Assembly (NCBI GenBank): GCA_037179515.1
Contig: JAXCGZ010000068.1
Coordinates: 67,501 to 131,500 of the forward strand
Length of the DNA stretch: 64,000 nucleotides
Origin: Halocaridina rubra
Lineage: Eukaryota; Arthropoda; Malacostraca; Decapoda; Atyidae
Direction: 5' to 3'
This document shows positions 42,938 through 52,130 of the stretch, piece by piece; positions within the stretch are counted from its first letter, which is position 1, and every line of letters begins with the position of its first letter. The notes beneath the pieces are model-generated. The model was not told the DNA's origin, searched no databases, and saw nothing but the letters and a program-made list of their open reading frames with translations. A program made the position numbers and the translations under genes.

Positions 42938-44017
42938 TTAATGAGGCCCCATCCCCTGATCTTCTGTCATTATCTTCTTTATCTCCCCTTTGTCTGGAAG
43001 TATTCCGTAACGAAAATTTTTCTTCTCTTCCTCATTTCTTTCATCATTTAACCTTCTTGCCTCTTGCAACAAGTTTTTGATCTTTCCCATCTCTTCCTGT
43101 GTTCTGTATCGTCTAATGAACACTTCTTTGCATTCTTGAAGGTCTTTTAGACTTTTTTTTCTCAACAATATTTCCCTACATGTCTCCCCTCTCTCAAAGG
43201 TTACTTTTGTTGGTCTCGGCTTTCCTTCCCTCGAATATTTACCTAGTTGGTGTATGTTTACAATATCCTCAGGACCACATACTACTCCAAGCTTTCTTAT
43301 CAGGTCTACAACCCTAGCTTTATTTTCTTCAAGTCTCCCCTGCCATGTTGGCTCCTGGGATTCACTTATGCCTGAGATTACCACTGTCTTCTCCTTATCA
43401 AGTGCCTGTCTGATGAGTGGGTTTGCCCTTTCCATCACAACGTCTTTCATTTTTTCGATTACTGTCTCTTTATAATCAACTGTTTGTATGTTTTCCAGTG
43501 CCACCACCTTTACAGCCTCTTTTACTGCCACATTCCCCTTTAGTGCATCAGCAAAGGACGTTTTCATGGCATCATTTTCCATATTCAGCTCCTGGAACTC
43601 TTTTCTGAACTGTTCAATGTTTTCCTTAATCTGAACATTCCAAGCAGCAATCTCGTCTCTCTCAGAAGATAGCAGTGAACTAACATCTAATTCCTTTAGG
43701 TTGTCATTTAGCTGTTTGTTTTTATCTTCTTGATTAGAAATTCTAGATTCTAGTTGACTCTTTTCCCCTTCCAGCTTCTTTATTCTTTTTTCTAGTTCCT
43801 TTCTCTCCTGCCCTTGTGCTTTATTTGCTTCCTCCAAAGATCTTATTTGTTCTCTGAGTGTTTCATTCTCTTTCATTTCTCCATCCATATTCCGAATTTT
43901 ATCATCAAGGCTTGTAACCATTTCCTCTAACTTCTTGATTCTCTGTTTAAGTCCTCTGATGACTACCCCTTCTCCCAACCCATGGGTGGGAGAGGTTTGG
44001 GACAGAGATGGCTTCAT
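42938..44017 (-). CDS. CR1 LINE ORF1 protein: coiled-coil nucleic-acid-binding protein (likely)
   Basis: 359 aa from ATG at 44017 to TAA at 42938. Residues about 15-120 are a long heptad-rich coiled coil (KQRIKKLEEMVTSLDDKIRN ... RIKKLEGEKSQLESRI), which would drive multimerisation. Residues about 205-330 look like the RRM/CTD-type fold of LINE ORF1 proteins: EKTVVISGISESQEPTWQ, then LIRKLGVVCGPEDIVNIHQL, KYSREGKPRPTKVTF and a LLRKKSLKDL run. There is no CCHC zinc knuckle. ORF1 proteins coat LINE RNA, and that role here is inferred from position and shape. The near-copy in the dead element (49338-48376) supports selection on the frame. Confidence 0.85.
   Translation of the reverse strand: MKPSLSQTSPTHGLGEGVVIRGLKQRIKKLEEMVTSLDDKIRNMDGEMKENETLREQIRSLEEANKAQGQERKELEKRIKKLEGEKSQLESRISNQEDKNKQLNDNLKELDVSSLLSSERDEIAAWNVQIKENIEQFRKEFQELNMENDAMKTSFADALKGNVAVKEAVKVVALENIQTVDYKETVIEKMKDVVMERANPLIRQALDKEKTVVISGISESQEPTWQGRLEENKARVVDLIRKLGVVCGPEDIVNIHQLGKYSREGKPRPTKVTFERGETCREILLRKKSLKDLQECKEVFIRRYRTQEEMGKIKNLLQEARRLNDERNEEEKKNFRYGILPDKGEIKKIMTEDQGMGPH
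43013..43019 (-). promoter_or_regulatory. Candidate -1 ribosomal frameshift heptamer A_AAT_TTT
   Basis: In the ORF1 reading frame the bases at 43019-43013 read A AAT TTT, which fits X_XXY_YYZ with X=A and Y=T. It lies about 75 nt before the ORF1 stop. It is downstream of the last stop codon in the ORF2 frame (TGA near 43030), so a -1 slip here would enter ORF2 directly. The heptamer is also present in the second copy (near 48340). A downstream stimulatory structure was not established. Confidence 0.45.
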
Positions 44018-44940
44018 TTTTATGTTCTCCCTCTCACAGAATATAGAAAGAAGACGAGAAAGAGGAAAAAAAAAAAGAAATTAGAAAAACTTCTAATTTA
44101 CCTTCACACAGAATTTTTATATCTCCATATAAGTGCTATTTCGTGACTCAGTTTGCCTCCTTTCTGGTAACACACATCTTAACTTAAAAACTTGACCATG
44201 GTAATTTAAGTATAAAAAGAAAAAGAAAAACAAAAGTCAAACCTGAAGGAAAATTCGAATTTGTGTTCGAGGTGGTACCCACCTGTTTCTGTTATATATT
44301 CTTCCTAACTGATAAACTGACTTGCTAACCAAGATATGTTATCACGGGATTTAGACTTTACATTTAACTCAATATATATACAAAATAACAAAATAGCAAA
44401 CGAGAAAGCTAAAAGAAAAGCAAAAAAAATGAAGAAAATAGGACTGCTGTACTACTTGGCAACTTAACTCAGTACTGTTGACAGGTGGGTATTTGGTAAT
44501 TTTTTTTTTCTTTTATTATTCAATTTTTTCGTGTATCAAACTAACTAACTAGTTAATATAAATGGGAAGGATACTGTTTTTAACAATATATAGAACCACA
44601 GGATCAGGTAAAACGGCTTAAGAGCTTTCCCCAGTTTACACAAAAAATTAGGTAATGTGGTGTGAGGCTCCACGTCTGGCAACTCTTCTAGATTTCCCTC
44701 AAGGCAGAATCTGGACGGCAGCTTCTCTCTCTTCCTCACGAAAAAGTTCTCAATTTTTTTCCTTTAATATGAACAGTCTCGCCTTACAACAAATATTAGT
44801 TTTTGTACTCACAATACTCTGCAGGAGGATTTCAGATTTTTGGAAATTATGGTAAAGTTTTCCACTAAGCACTTTAGTCACTCGAAACAGTTTAAATTTT
44901 AAGAGGAGCGATTCCGTGTGTCACTGAACGCGCGGTGCAT

Positions 44941-45266
44941 GTGTGTGTGTGTGTGTGTGATTACCTAATTGTGCTTACGGGAAAGAGCCCAAAGCTCGTA
45001 TCTTCCCGTCTCCTGATCGGTTCCATTTTTAGACTTAGTGATACTTATCATATCTGTCCTTAAAACTATGGATTGAGGTAGCATTAACTACCTCCTCGCT
45101 TAGCGAATTCCAATTATCAACTACTCTTACACTGAAAAAGTATTTCCTTACATCCTGCAAACAAGTTTTCTTCCGAAGCTTCAAACTATGACCTCTAGTT
45201 CTAGAGCCAGCCATATCGAAATATCGATCCCTATCCACTCTATCATAACCATGAAGGAATTTAAAG

Positions 45267-45268
<2 letters not shown>
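44941..45268 (-). mobile_element. CR1-family LINE, 310-bp 5'-truncated copy between two (TG)n tracts
   Basis: It begins on the fwd side with (TG)n then ATTACCTAATTGTG and contains the 3' UTR and the last 67 codons of ORF2 (45238-45035). It stops abruptly at 45268 (AAAGACTG), where (TG)n of the next copy starts. It lies exactly between the 5' end of the intact element and the 3' end of copy B. Confidence 0.9.

Positions 45269-45303
<35 letters not shown>
45269..45303. repeat. (TG)n tract joining two CR1 copies
   Basis: About 35 bp of pure TG between the 5' truncation point of one CR1 copy and the 14-bp 3' terminal repeats of the next (45304-45332). Confidence 0.95.
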
Positions 45304-45305
<2 letters not shown>

Positions 45306-45392
45306 TTACCTAATTGTGATTACCTAATTGTGTTTACGGGAAAGAGCCCAAAGCTCGTATCTTCCCGTCTCCTCATCGGTTCCATTTTAGAC

Positions 45393-48259
45393 TTAGTGAT
45401 ACTTATCATACCTGTCCTTAAAACTATGGATTGAGATAGCATTAACTACCTCCTCGCTTAGCCAATTCCAATTATCAACTACTCTTACACTGAAAAAGTA
45501 TTTCCTTACATCCTGCGAAGAACATTTCTTACGAAGCTTCAAACTATGACCTCTAGTTCTAGAGCCAGCCATATCAAAATATCGATCCCTATCCACTCTA
45601 TCATAACCATGAAGGAATTTAAAGACTGTCACCATATCCCCCCTCACTCTTCTAGCTTCGAGTGATGGTAAGTCTACTTCCCTCAGCCTCTCATCATAAC
45701 TGAGATTGCGTATTTCTGGCACCAGTTTCGTGGCATGTCTTTGAACTTTTTCAAGTGTGGATTCCAAAAGGGGGCTGCATATTCGAGTTTTGGCCTCACA
45801 TAGGTTACATAAATATTTCTGAACATTTCCTTGTCCATGTGCCTGAAGGCTACCCTTACATTTGATAAGAATGCATATGCTGCCCTTACTATGCCATTTA
45901 TATGTATTTCTGGAGACAAATCTGCCAGTATGTTTACTCCTAGATCTCTCTCATTTTCTGTCTCTTGAAGTTGTACTCCAGCCACCGAGTAGTCAAGCTT
46001 GGGCCTTCTTGCACTTGTACCCATTCTCATTACCTTACATTTTGAAGTATTGAATTTCATTAGCCACTTTTCTGACCACTCATGCAGATTATTTAGATCC
46101 TCCTGAAGTTCTCTACCATTGTTCTCGTTTTTTACTTTCTTCACAATCTTTGCATCATCTGCAAACATATTCATGAATGAATTTACACACTCTGGTAGGT
46201 CATTTACATATACAAGGAACAAAAGTGGCCCTAAAACTGAACCCTGTGGAACTCCACTACTAACTCTTCTCCATTCAGACACTGAGTGTCTTACTCTAAC
46301 CCTCTGTTCCCTTCCTTCTAAGTAAGTTTTTATCCATTCCAAAACATTTCCACCTATTCTAGTCATTGATTGCAGCTTCCTAATAAGTCTCCCATGTGGA
46401 ACAGTGTCAAACGCTTTCTGGAAGTCTAGGAATATGCAATCTGCCCAGCCCTCTCTTTCCTGTAAGATTTGGCTTACCTCATCATAAAATTCTAATAAGT
46501 TTGTTACTGTTGATCTACCTTCTCTGAAGCCATGTTGCCTCACTGACAAAAAGTTGAAGGATTCCAAGTGAACAGTGGGGGTTGGGGCTTGTCCTGGCTG
46601 ACGAATACCCATTGTAAAATGGAAATAAAGTTATAAGAGAGATATGTTTCCTTAGTAGTTTCTCCATAATTTTGCAAACTATGCTGGTCAAGGAAACTGG
46701 TCTATAGTTCAGAGCCGTATCCCTCCTTCCCTTTTTGAAGATAGGTATCACATTTGCTTGTTTCCAGCATCTTGGAATCTCCCCCGACTCCAGTGACTCC
46801 TTAAATATGATACTTAGTGCCACTGATATTGTGTTTGCGCATTTTTTAAGCACATGAGGGGATATGTCATCGGGACCTGTAGCTTTATGAACATCTAAAT
46901 CCATCAGCGCTTTGCATACCTCTGTGGCTGTAAGGTTGATGTTCTCTAATACCGGCCCTTGAGCTTCTATCACTGCAATCTGAGGGGGTGGGGTATTTTC
47001 TACTGTAAATACTGACTGAAACTCCTTGTTCAATTCTTTGCAGATCTCTTCATCCGTCTCAGTGATGCTTCCATCCGCTCTCTTTAGCCTTAAAACCTGT
47101 TCTTTTACCTTCAGTTTTCCTCTGATAAAGCTGTGGAAAAGCTTGGGATTTTTTTTTAGCCTTCCTGGTGATGTCCCTCTCATAGTCTCTCTCTGCCTCT
47201 CTCCTTTTACTTAGGTAGTCATTTCTTGCTCTTTTGTAGGTTTGCCAGGCATTTATGTTTTTTCTCCTCCTATACCTTTTCCAGCATTTGTCTCTCCACT
47301 CCTTAGCTCTTTTACACCTATTATCGAACCATTTCTCTCTGGCATGAATTACACCTACTTTGGTGACAGGTATGCAGCAATCTACTATCTTCCCATATTT
47401 CTCACAAAAGATGTCATACATTTCTTGTACAGATTTGTTGTAAAATAAGGTTCTCCAGTTAGTAACTGCAAAAAGCTCATTCATTTTGATGTAATCTCCT
47501 TTCGGATAGTTCCTCCTCATGTCCTCAGTGCCTCTACTCTCAGGAAGAATATCTTCAATGATATACTCCATCAACAACACACAGTGGTCACTCTTTCCAA
47601 TTGGTGGTTCATACTCAATTTTTTCAATATCCAACACATTATCTGTGAACACTAGATCAAGTAGTGATGGCTCATCCCCACCCCTGGCCCTTGTTGGTTC
47701 CATTACATATTGGTGTAGGAAATTCCCTTGTACGCAATCTAGGAATCTTGCCCCGAATGAGTCCTCACCACTGTGTGGGTCAAGATTTATCCAATCTATC
47801 TCTTTATGATTAAAGTCTCCCATAATCAAAATCCTACATTTTTTTTTCCCGTGCCATGTTAACAACTGAGTTTATGACTTCAGTAGTACCTATATGACTT
47901 TCCTCATAAACTTCAAGCCTATTTTGGTTCCTTGGTGGGTAGTATACAACAGTTATTATAATGCTCTCTGACCCAGTATTTATGCGAGCAACAAGAAATT
48001 CCTTGAACTCACTTTCTATAGCCAAGATTATTTCTTCGACTTGAATCCTTTCACTTATGAGCAGTGGTATCCCTCCACCAGTCCTCTCAGATCTTTCAAC
48101 CCTTAGTATTCTGAAACCCTTAGGAAAATCTGTGACACTGTTTATGTCCTCACTCAACTTAGTCTCTGTAATTGCTACTATATCTGCCTTACTGTTGTGA
48201 ATCCTATCTTTTAATTCTACTGCCTTACCAGCTAATCCATCAGCATTTGTGTATAACAA
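45393..48259 (-). pseudogene. CR1 copy B ORF2, disrupted
   Basis: Same protein as the intact ORF2 but broken at least four times relative to it. A T-run length change at about 47838-47846 shifts frame in the endonuclease. A second T-run change at about 47150-47158 shifts frame after the RKAK block. A SINE piece is inserted at 46573-46636 within the QHGFREG region. About 22 bp is missing near 45756, removing part of the HIAKLEKV block. Catalytic motifs remain readable in the separate frames (GDFNHKEIDW, SDHC, FLDFQKAFD, FADD). Confidence 0.9.
46573..46636 (+). mobile_element. SINE family B, 5'-truncated insertion in CR1 copy B
   Basis: CAGTGGGGGTTGGGGCTTGT, CTGGCTGACGAATACCC and AAAATGGAAATAAAG match the last 60 bp of the SINE at 33767. 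The undisturbed CR1 sequence (CCAAGTGAAGAGAGATATG) is split after GTGAA. The target duplication is at most 2-3 bp. Confidence 0.85.
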
Positions 48260-48375
48260 TCTTAATGAGGCCCCATCCCCTGATCTTCTGTCATTATCTT
48301 CTTTATCTCCCCTTTGTCTGGAAGAACTCTGTAATGAAAATTTTTCTTCTCTTCATTTCTTTCATCATTTAACCT

Positions 48376-49338
48376 TCATGCCTCTTGCAACAAGTTTTTG
48401 ATCTTTCCCATCTCTTCCTGTGTTCTGTATTGTCTAATGAACACTTCTTTGAATTCTTGAAGGTCTTTTAGACTTTTTTTTCTCAACAATATTTCCCTAC
48501 ATGTTTCCCCTCTCTCAAAGGTTACTTTTGTTGGTCTCGGCTTTCCTTCCCTCGAATATTTACCTAGTTGGTGTATGTTTACAATATCCTCAGGACCACA
48601 TACTACTCCAAGCTTTCTTATCAGGTCTACAACCCTAGCTTTATTTTCTTCAAGTCTCCCCTGCCATGTTGGCTCCTGGGACTCGCTTATGCCTGAGATT
48701 ACCACTGTCTTCTCCTTATCAAGTGCCTGTCTGATGAGTGGGTTTGCCCTTTCCATCACAACGTCTTTCATTTTTTCGATTACTGTCTCTTTATAGTCAA
48801 CTGTTTGTATGTTTTCCAGTGCCACCACCTTTACAGCCTCTTTTACTGCCACATTCCCCTTTAGTGCATCAGCAAAGGAAGTTTTCATGGCATCATTTTC
48901 CATATTCAGCTCCTGGAACTCTTTTCTGAACTGTTCAATGTTTTCCTTAATCTGGACATTCCAAGCAGCAATCTCGTCTCTCTCAGAAGAGAGCAGTGAA
49001 CTAACATCTAATTCCTTTAGGTTGTCATTCAGCTGTTTGTTTTTATCTTCTTGTTTAGAAAGTCTAGATTCTAGTTGACTCTTTTCCCCTTCCAGCTTTT
49101 TTATTCTTTTTTCTAGTTCCTTTCTCTCCTTCCCTTGTGCTTTATTTGCTTCCTCCAAAGATCTTATTTGCTGTCTGAGTGTTTCATTCTCTTTCATTTC
49201 TCCATCCACATTCTGAATTTTATCATCAAGGCTTATAACCATTTCCTCTATATTCTTGATTTTCTGTTTGAGTTTCCTGATGGCTACCCCTCCTTCCGAC
49301 CCATGGATGGGAGAGGTCTGGGACAGAGATGGCCTCAT
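48376..49338 (-). pseudogene. CR1 copy B ORF1, truncated by a stop
   Basis: 320 codons, matching residues 1-320 of the intact ORF1 with scattered substitutions. A single change turns the codon after QEA into TGA at 48376. The remaining 38 codons of ORF1 can be read beyond it, with a 3-bp deletion. The coiled coil and the EKTVVISGISESQEPTWQ block are retained. Confidence 0.88.
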
Positions 49339-49865
49339 TTTTATGTTCTCCCTCTCACAGAATATAGAAAGAAGACGAGAAAGAGGAAAAAAAAGAGAAA
49401 AACTTTTAATTAAGCTTCACACCGAATTTTTATATCTCCATATAAGTGCTATTTAGTGACTCAGTTTATCTCTTTTCTGGTAACACACATCTTAACTTAA
49501 AAACTTGACCATGGTAATTTAAGGATAAAAAGAAAAAGAAAAAAAAATGCAACAAAACAAAAGTCAAACCTGAAGGAAAAACTCGAACCTGTGTCTGAGG
49601 TGGCACCCACCTGTTTCTGCTATATATTCTTCCTAACTGATAAACTCACTTGCTAACCAAGGTATGTTATCACAAGATTAGACTTTACATTTAACTCAAT
49701 ATATATACAAAATAAAAACAAAAATAGTAAAAGAGAAAGCTAAAAGAAAAGAAAAAAAAATGAAGAAAATAAGACAGCTGTACTACTTGGCAACTTAACT
49801 CAGTACTGTTGACAGGTGGATATTTGTTTGTTTGTTTGTTTTTTTACTTATTCAATTTTTCGTGT

Positions 49866-50384
49866 CTCTTGAAGTTGTACTCCAGCCACCGAGTAGTCAA
49901 GCTTGGGCCTTCTTGCACTTGTACCCATTCTCATTACCTTACATTTTGAAGTATTGAATTTCATTAGCCACTTTTCTGAGCACTCATGCAGATTATTTAG
50001 ATCCTCCTGAAGTTCTCTACCATTGTTCTCGTTTTTTACTTTCTTCACAATCTTTGCATCATCTGCAAACATATTCATGAATGAATTTACACACTCTGGT
50101 AGGTCATTTACATATACAAGGAACAAAAGTGGCCCTAAAACTGAACCCTGTGGAACTCCACTACTAACTCTTCTCCATTCAGACACTGAGTGTCTTACTC
50201 TAACCCTCTGTTCCCTTCCTTCTAAGTAAGTTTTTATCCATTCCAAAACATTTCCACCTATTCTAGCCATTGATTGCAGCTTCCTAATAAGTCTCCCATG
50301 TGGAACAGTGTCAAACGCTTTCTGGAAGTCTAGGAATATACAATCTGCCCAGCCCTCTCTTTCCTGTAAGATTTGGCTTACCAA
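49866..50384 (-). mobile_element. CR1-family LINE, internal ORF2 fragment C
   Basis: It encodes the stretch from ILQEREGWADCIFLDFQKAF through SGVPQGSVLGPLLFL, MFADDAKIVKKVKNE and KLDYSVAGVQLQE. It joins the 5' UTR of copy B at 49865/49866 without a repeat. At the other end (50384) it meets an inverted piece of the same sequence. Confidence 0.88.
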
Positions 50385-50459
50385 ATCTTACAGAAAGCAA
50401 GATTTTTATATAGCTACAACTAGGGGGTTAATAGTTTGAAGTCTCGCAAGGAAACTTCT

Positions 50460-51330
50460 TGTCGTATAAAAGTACTGTATATAAGAAGTACTGTATAACT
50501 GTAACATAGCCCAATTGGTGTTAGGGGAGTCAAGTGGCGTAACTGATATTTCCCAGTGGTGGTTTCCTGGCCAGGATGTGTGTTTACAGATAAATGACAA
50601 TGAGATATATGGTTCAACCCATAGGCCTCTAACACATAGGCGCCAGTTGCCGATAGAGGTCAAAATTGTCACAAAGTTCAAGTCATTCCCATGAGAGCAG
50701 AAACCAATATCTACATGTGCGTATGTACATGCACTTGTGAAAATACACATACAGGCCCTCCTTGTATCCGACTGGCCTTCTTATAGCCACGCCCCTAACA
50801 CTACACAAAATGGAGGGCACTCCCCTTTCTCTGGAAGCCTATTGGCAAGGTTGTCCAAGCCTACCACGCCCTGCCATCTTGGTAATACGAGAAAGTAAGA
50901 GGCAGTTAGAGTTGGAGAGGCTCAGTTAGCATATTTTCGGGGGCATTCGCGAGGTCGACAGATCGGTTCCCGTTCAGGACCGAGAGTTTAAGCTGTTCAC
51001 TGGGAAGGTCACCGCTGTGGCTGGACACCACAGTGGGGGGTTGGGGCTTGCACCGGCTGACGCCCGCCAGAGCAGGGGCGATGCCTCTGATAGGAGGGCT
51101 AAAACCGCAAACTTTAACTTTAATTTTAAGGGGACGGGGAGCTTTGAGGTGTAGAATAAGTGTAGAACTAAATAAACTCATATAATCCGGACGATGCATA
51201 TCTGTTATCACCTACCACGCTACAAGTTTAATTAATTAAGAACAATAATACGACAATGGTGGTATTCTGGTGAGATATAACTCTACGACTTCAAGTCTAG
51301 CAAAGTGTTAGGAAAAACATTAGTACGACA
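50460..51330 (+). mobile_element. Solo LTR with 4-bp target duplication, nested in CR1
   Basis: It starts TGTCGT (50460-50465) and ends ACGACA (51325-51330), a TG...CA terminus with a 6-bp inverted repeat. TTCT precedes it (50456-50459) and follows it (51331-51334). Removing LTR plus one TTCT restores the CR1 sequence, which proves the boundaries. AATAAA near 51168 is a plausible LTR poly(A) signal, giving + orientation. A SINE-B variant is inserted at about 50930-51110. The same family occurs at 30023-30688 and 34148-34347. No internal retroelement genes remain. Confidence 0.85.
50930..51110 (+). mobile_element. SINE family B variant inside the solo LTR
   Basis: CGAGGTCGACAGATCGGTTC, GACCGAGAGTTTAAGCTGTT and GGACACCACAGTGGGGGGTT match the SINE at 33767. 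The first 25 bp of the head are missing. After GCACCGGCTGACG the 3' part is different (CCCGCCAGAGCAGGGGCGAT ... AACTTTAACTTTAATTTTA). So it is either a subfamily with another tail or a recombinant. Confidence 0.7.
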
Positions 51331-51353
51331 TTCTTTGCAGGAAGTAAGGAAGC

Positions 51354-51398
<45 letters not shown>

Positions 51399-51522
51399 AC
51401 TTGATAACTGGAACACGTGAAGTGAAGAAACAATAAAATGCTGTTAGCATTCAAAAATTTAATGATAAATATGATAAAGGCCAATGAGTAAAAAATGACA
51501 CCGAACCGGCCACGGTAAGTAA

Positions 51523-52130
51523 AGCGGGCTACACACGATCAAGTAAACTTGACAAGTATGCTTGATCAAGTATTTCATCAAGTATTGTGATATTTCCCTT
51601 CGCCTCCACACGGTCAGGTATGCTTGACAAGTCTTCAGTTGAAATCACAATGTCGAGTGCAGACGACGACGACGCTCTTGCTTTGGCAGCTTTCTGTATT
51701 GTGGCCAAGCGAAAGGCAACTAGAAAGAACCGGCGGGAGTGGTGCAAAGAGTGGGTGAAGAAGAGGAAAACATATTCTCATGTTAACCTATTGGCTGAGT
51801 TGAAGATTTATCCACGTGATTGGCACAACTACCTTCGAATGAACGAAGCGACATACTTACATCTGCTGTCACTGGTAACACCACTAATTGCGAAGACCAC
51901 TACAAACATGAGAGAAGCAATTTCTCCCCACGAAAGATTGACTGCAACACTGCGATTTCTTGCTACTGGAAGACTTGACTTGACGACATGATTCAAATTC
52001 AATCATGCCTCAAGCGACTTGTCAAGTCTAATACTTGATCAAGTCTCACCATACAGACGGTCCAGTTTGCTTGAACAAGTCACTTGATCAAGCATACTTG
52101 TCAAGTTTACTTGATCGTGTGTAGCGACCT
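51523..52130 (+). mobile_element. PIF/Harbinger-type DNA transposon, internally deleted (608 bp)
   Basis: The terminal inverted repeats share 44 bp exactly, starting GCTACACACGATCAAGTAAA (51529 onward; right end 52079-52124 on the other strand). The outer 6 bp are looser. TAA flanks both ends (51520-51522 and 52131-52133), the TWA-type duplication of PIF/Harbinger. Within and beside the TIRs the palindrome ACTTGATCAAGT and CTTGACAAG recur several times, possible transposase sites. A short transposase-derived ORF lies inside. Confidence 0.85.
51650..51991 (+). CDS. Truncated Harbinger transposase-like protein (N-terminal part)
   Basis: 113 aa from ATG 51650 to TGA 51989-51991. Intact and acidic at the start (SSADDDDALALAAF), then basic (KRKATRKNRREWCKEWVKKR). 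WHNYLRMNEATYLHLLSLVT PLI and MREAISPHERLTATLRFLATG follow. This LRM-E-x-F/Y-x-LL, I-x-x-x-x-R-L-x-x-T-L-R-F-L-A-T-G pattern is typical of the N-terminus of HARBI1-like nucleases. Family members run on for about 250 more residues with a DDE catalytic core. Here the frame stops just after that block and the TIR follows, so no nuclease can be made. The remaining piece is the helix-turn-helix-like part, which might still bind DNA or partner proteins. Confidence 0.75.
   Translation: MSSADDDDALALAAFCIVAKRKATRKNRREWCKEWVKKRKTYSHVNLLAELKIYPRDWHNYLRMNEATYLHLLSLVTPLIAKTTTNMREAISPHERLTATLRFLATGRLDLTT

Larger units (their letters stand above)
40021..44940 (-). mobile_element. Full-length, apparently intact CR1-family LINE
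   Basis: Sense is -. The 5' end lies near 44940 (CATGCACCGCGCGTTCAGTG), directly next to a (CA)n tract. About 920 bp of 5' UTR is followed by ORF1 (44017-42938) and ORF2 (42935-40113). The roughly 90-bp 3' UTR ends in two 14-bp units (ACAATTAGGTAATC, fwd GATTACCTAATTGT at 40022-40049). Neither ORF contains a stop or frameshift. A near-full-length relative lies at 45304-49865. CR1 assignment rests on the ORF2 domain order and the terminal WNSLSEEVVNATSIHSFK-type end. There is no poly(A) tail; the terminus is the 14-bp repeat followed by ACA and (TA)n. Confidence 0.85.
45304..49865 (-). mobile_element. Near-full-length CR1-family LINE, dead copy B
   Basis: Collinear with the intact copy from the 14-bp terminal repeats through ORF2, ORF1 and most of the 5' UTR. 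It ends at 49865 where the intact copy continues another 420 bp. Lesions are listed under its ORFs. A 64-bp SINE-B piece is inserted at 46573. Similarity to the intact copy is very high by eye, so the two are recent relatives. Confidence 0.9.
50385..51450 (+). mobile_element. CR1-family fragment on +, split by a solo LTR
   Basis: 50385-50400 (AAATCTTACAGAAAGCAAG) is an inverted copy of the sequence just before it. 50430-50459 (AGTTTGAAGTCTCGCAAGGA AACTTCT) continues after the LTR at 51335 as TTGCAGGAAGTAAGGAAGCA C. This is the SLKLRKKTCLQDVRKYFF region of ORF2 with 5' and internal losses. A 38-bp T-run (51356-51393) follows, then AATACTTGATAACTGGAA. Confidence 0.75.
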
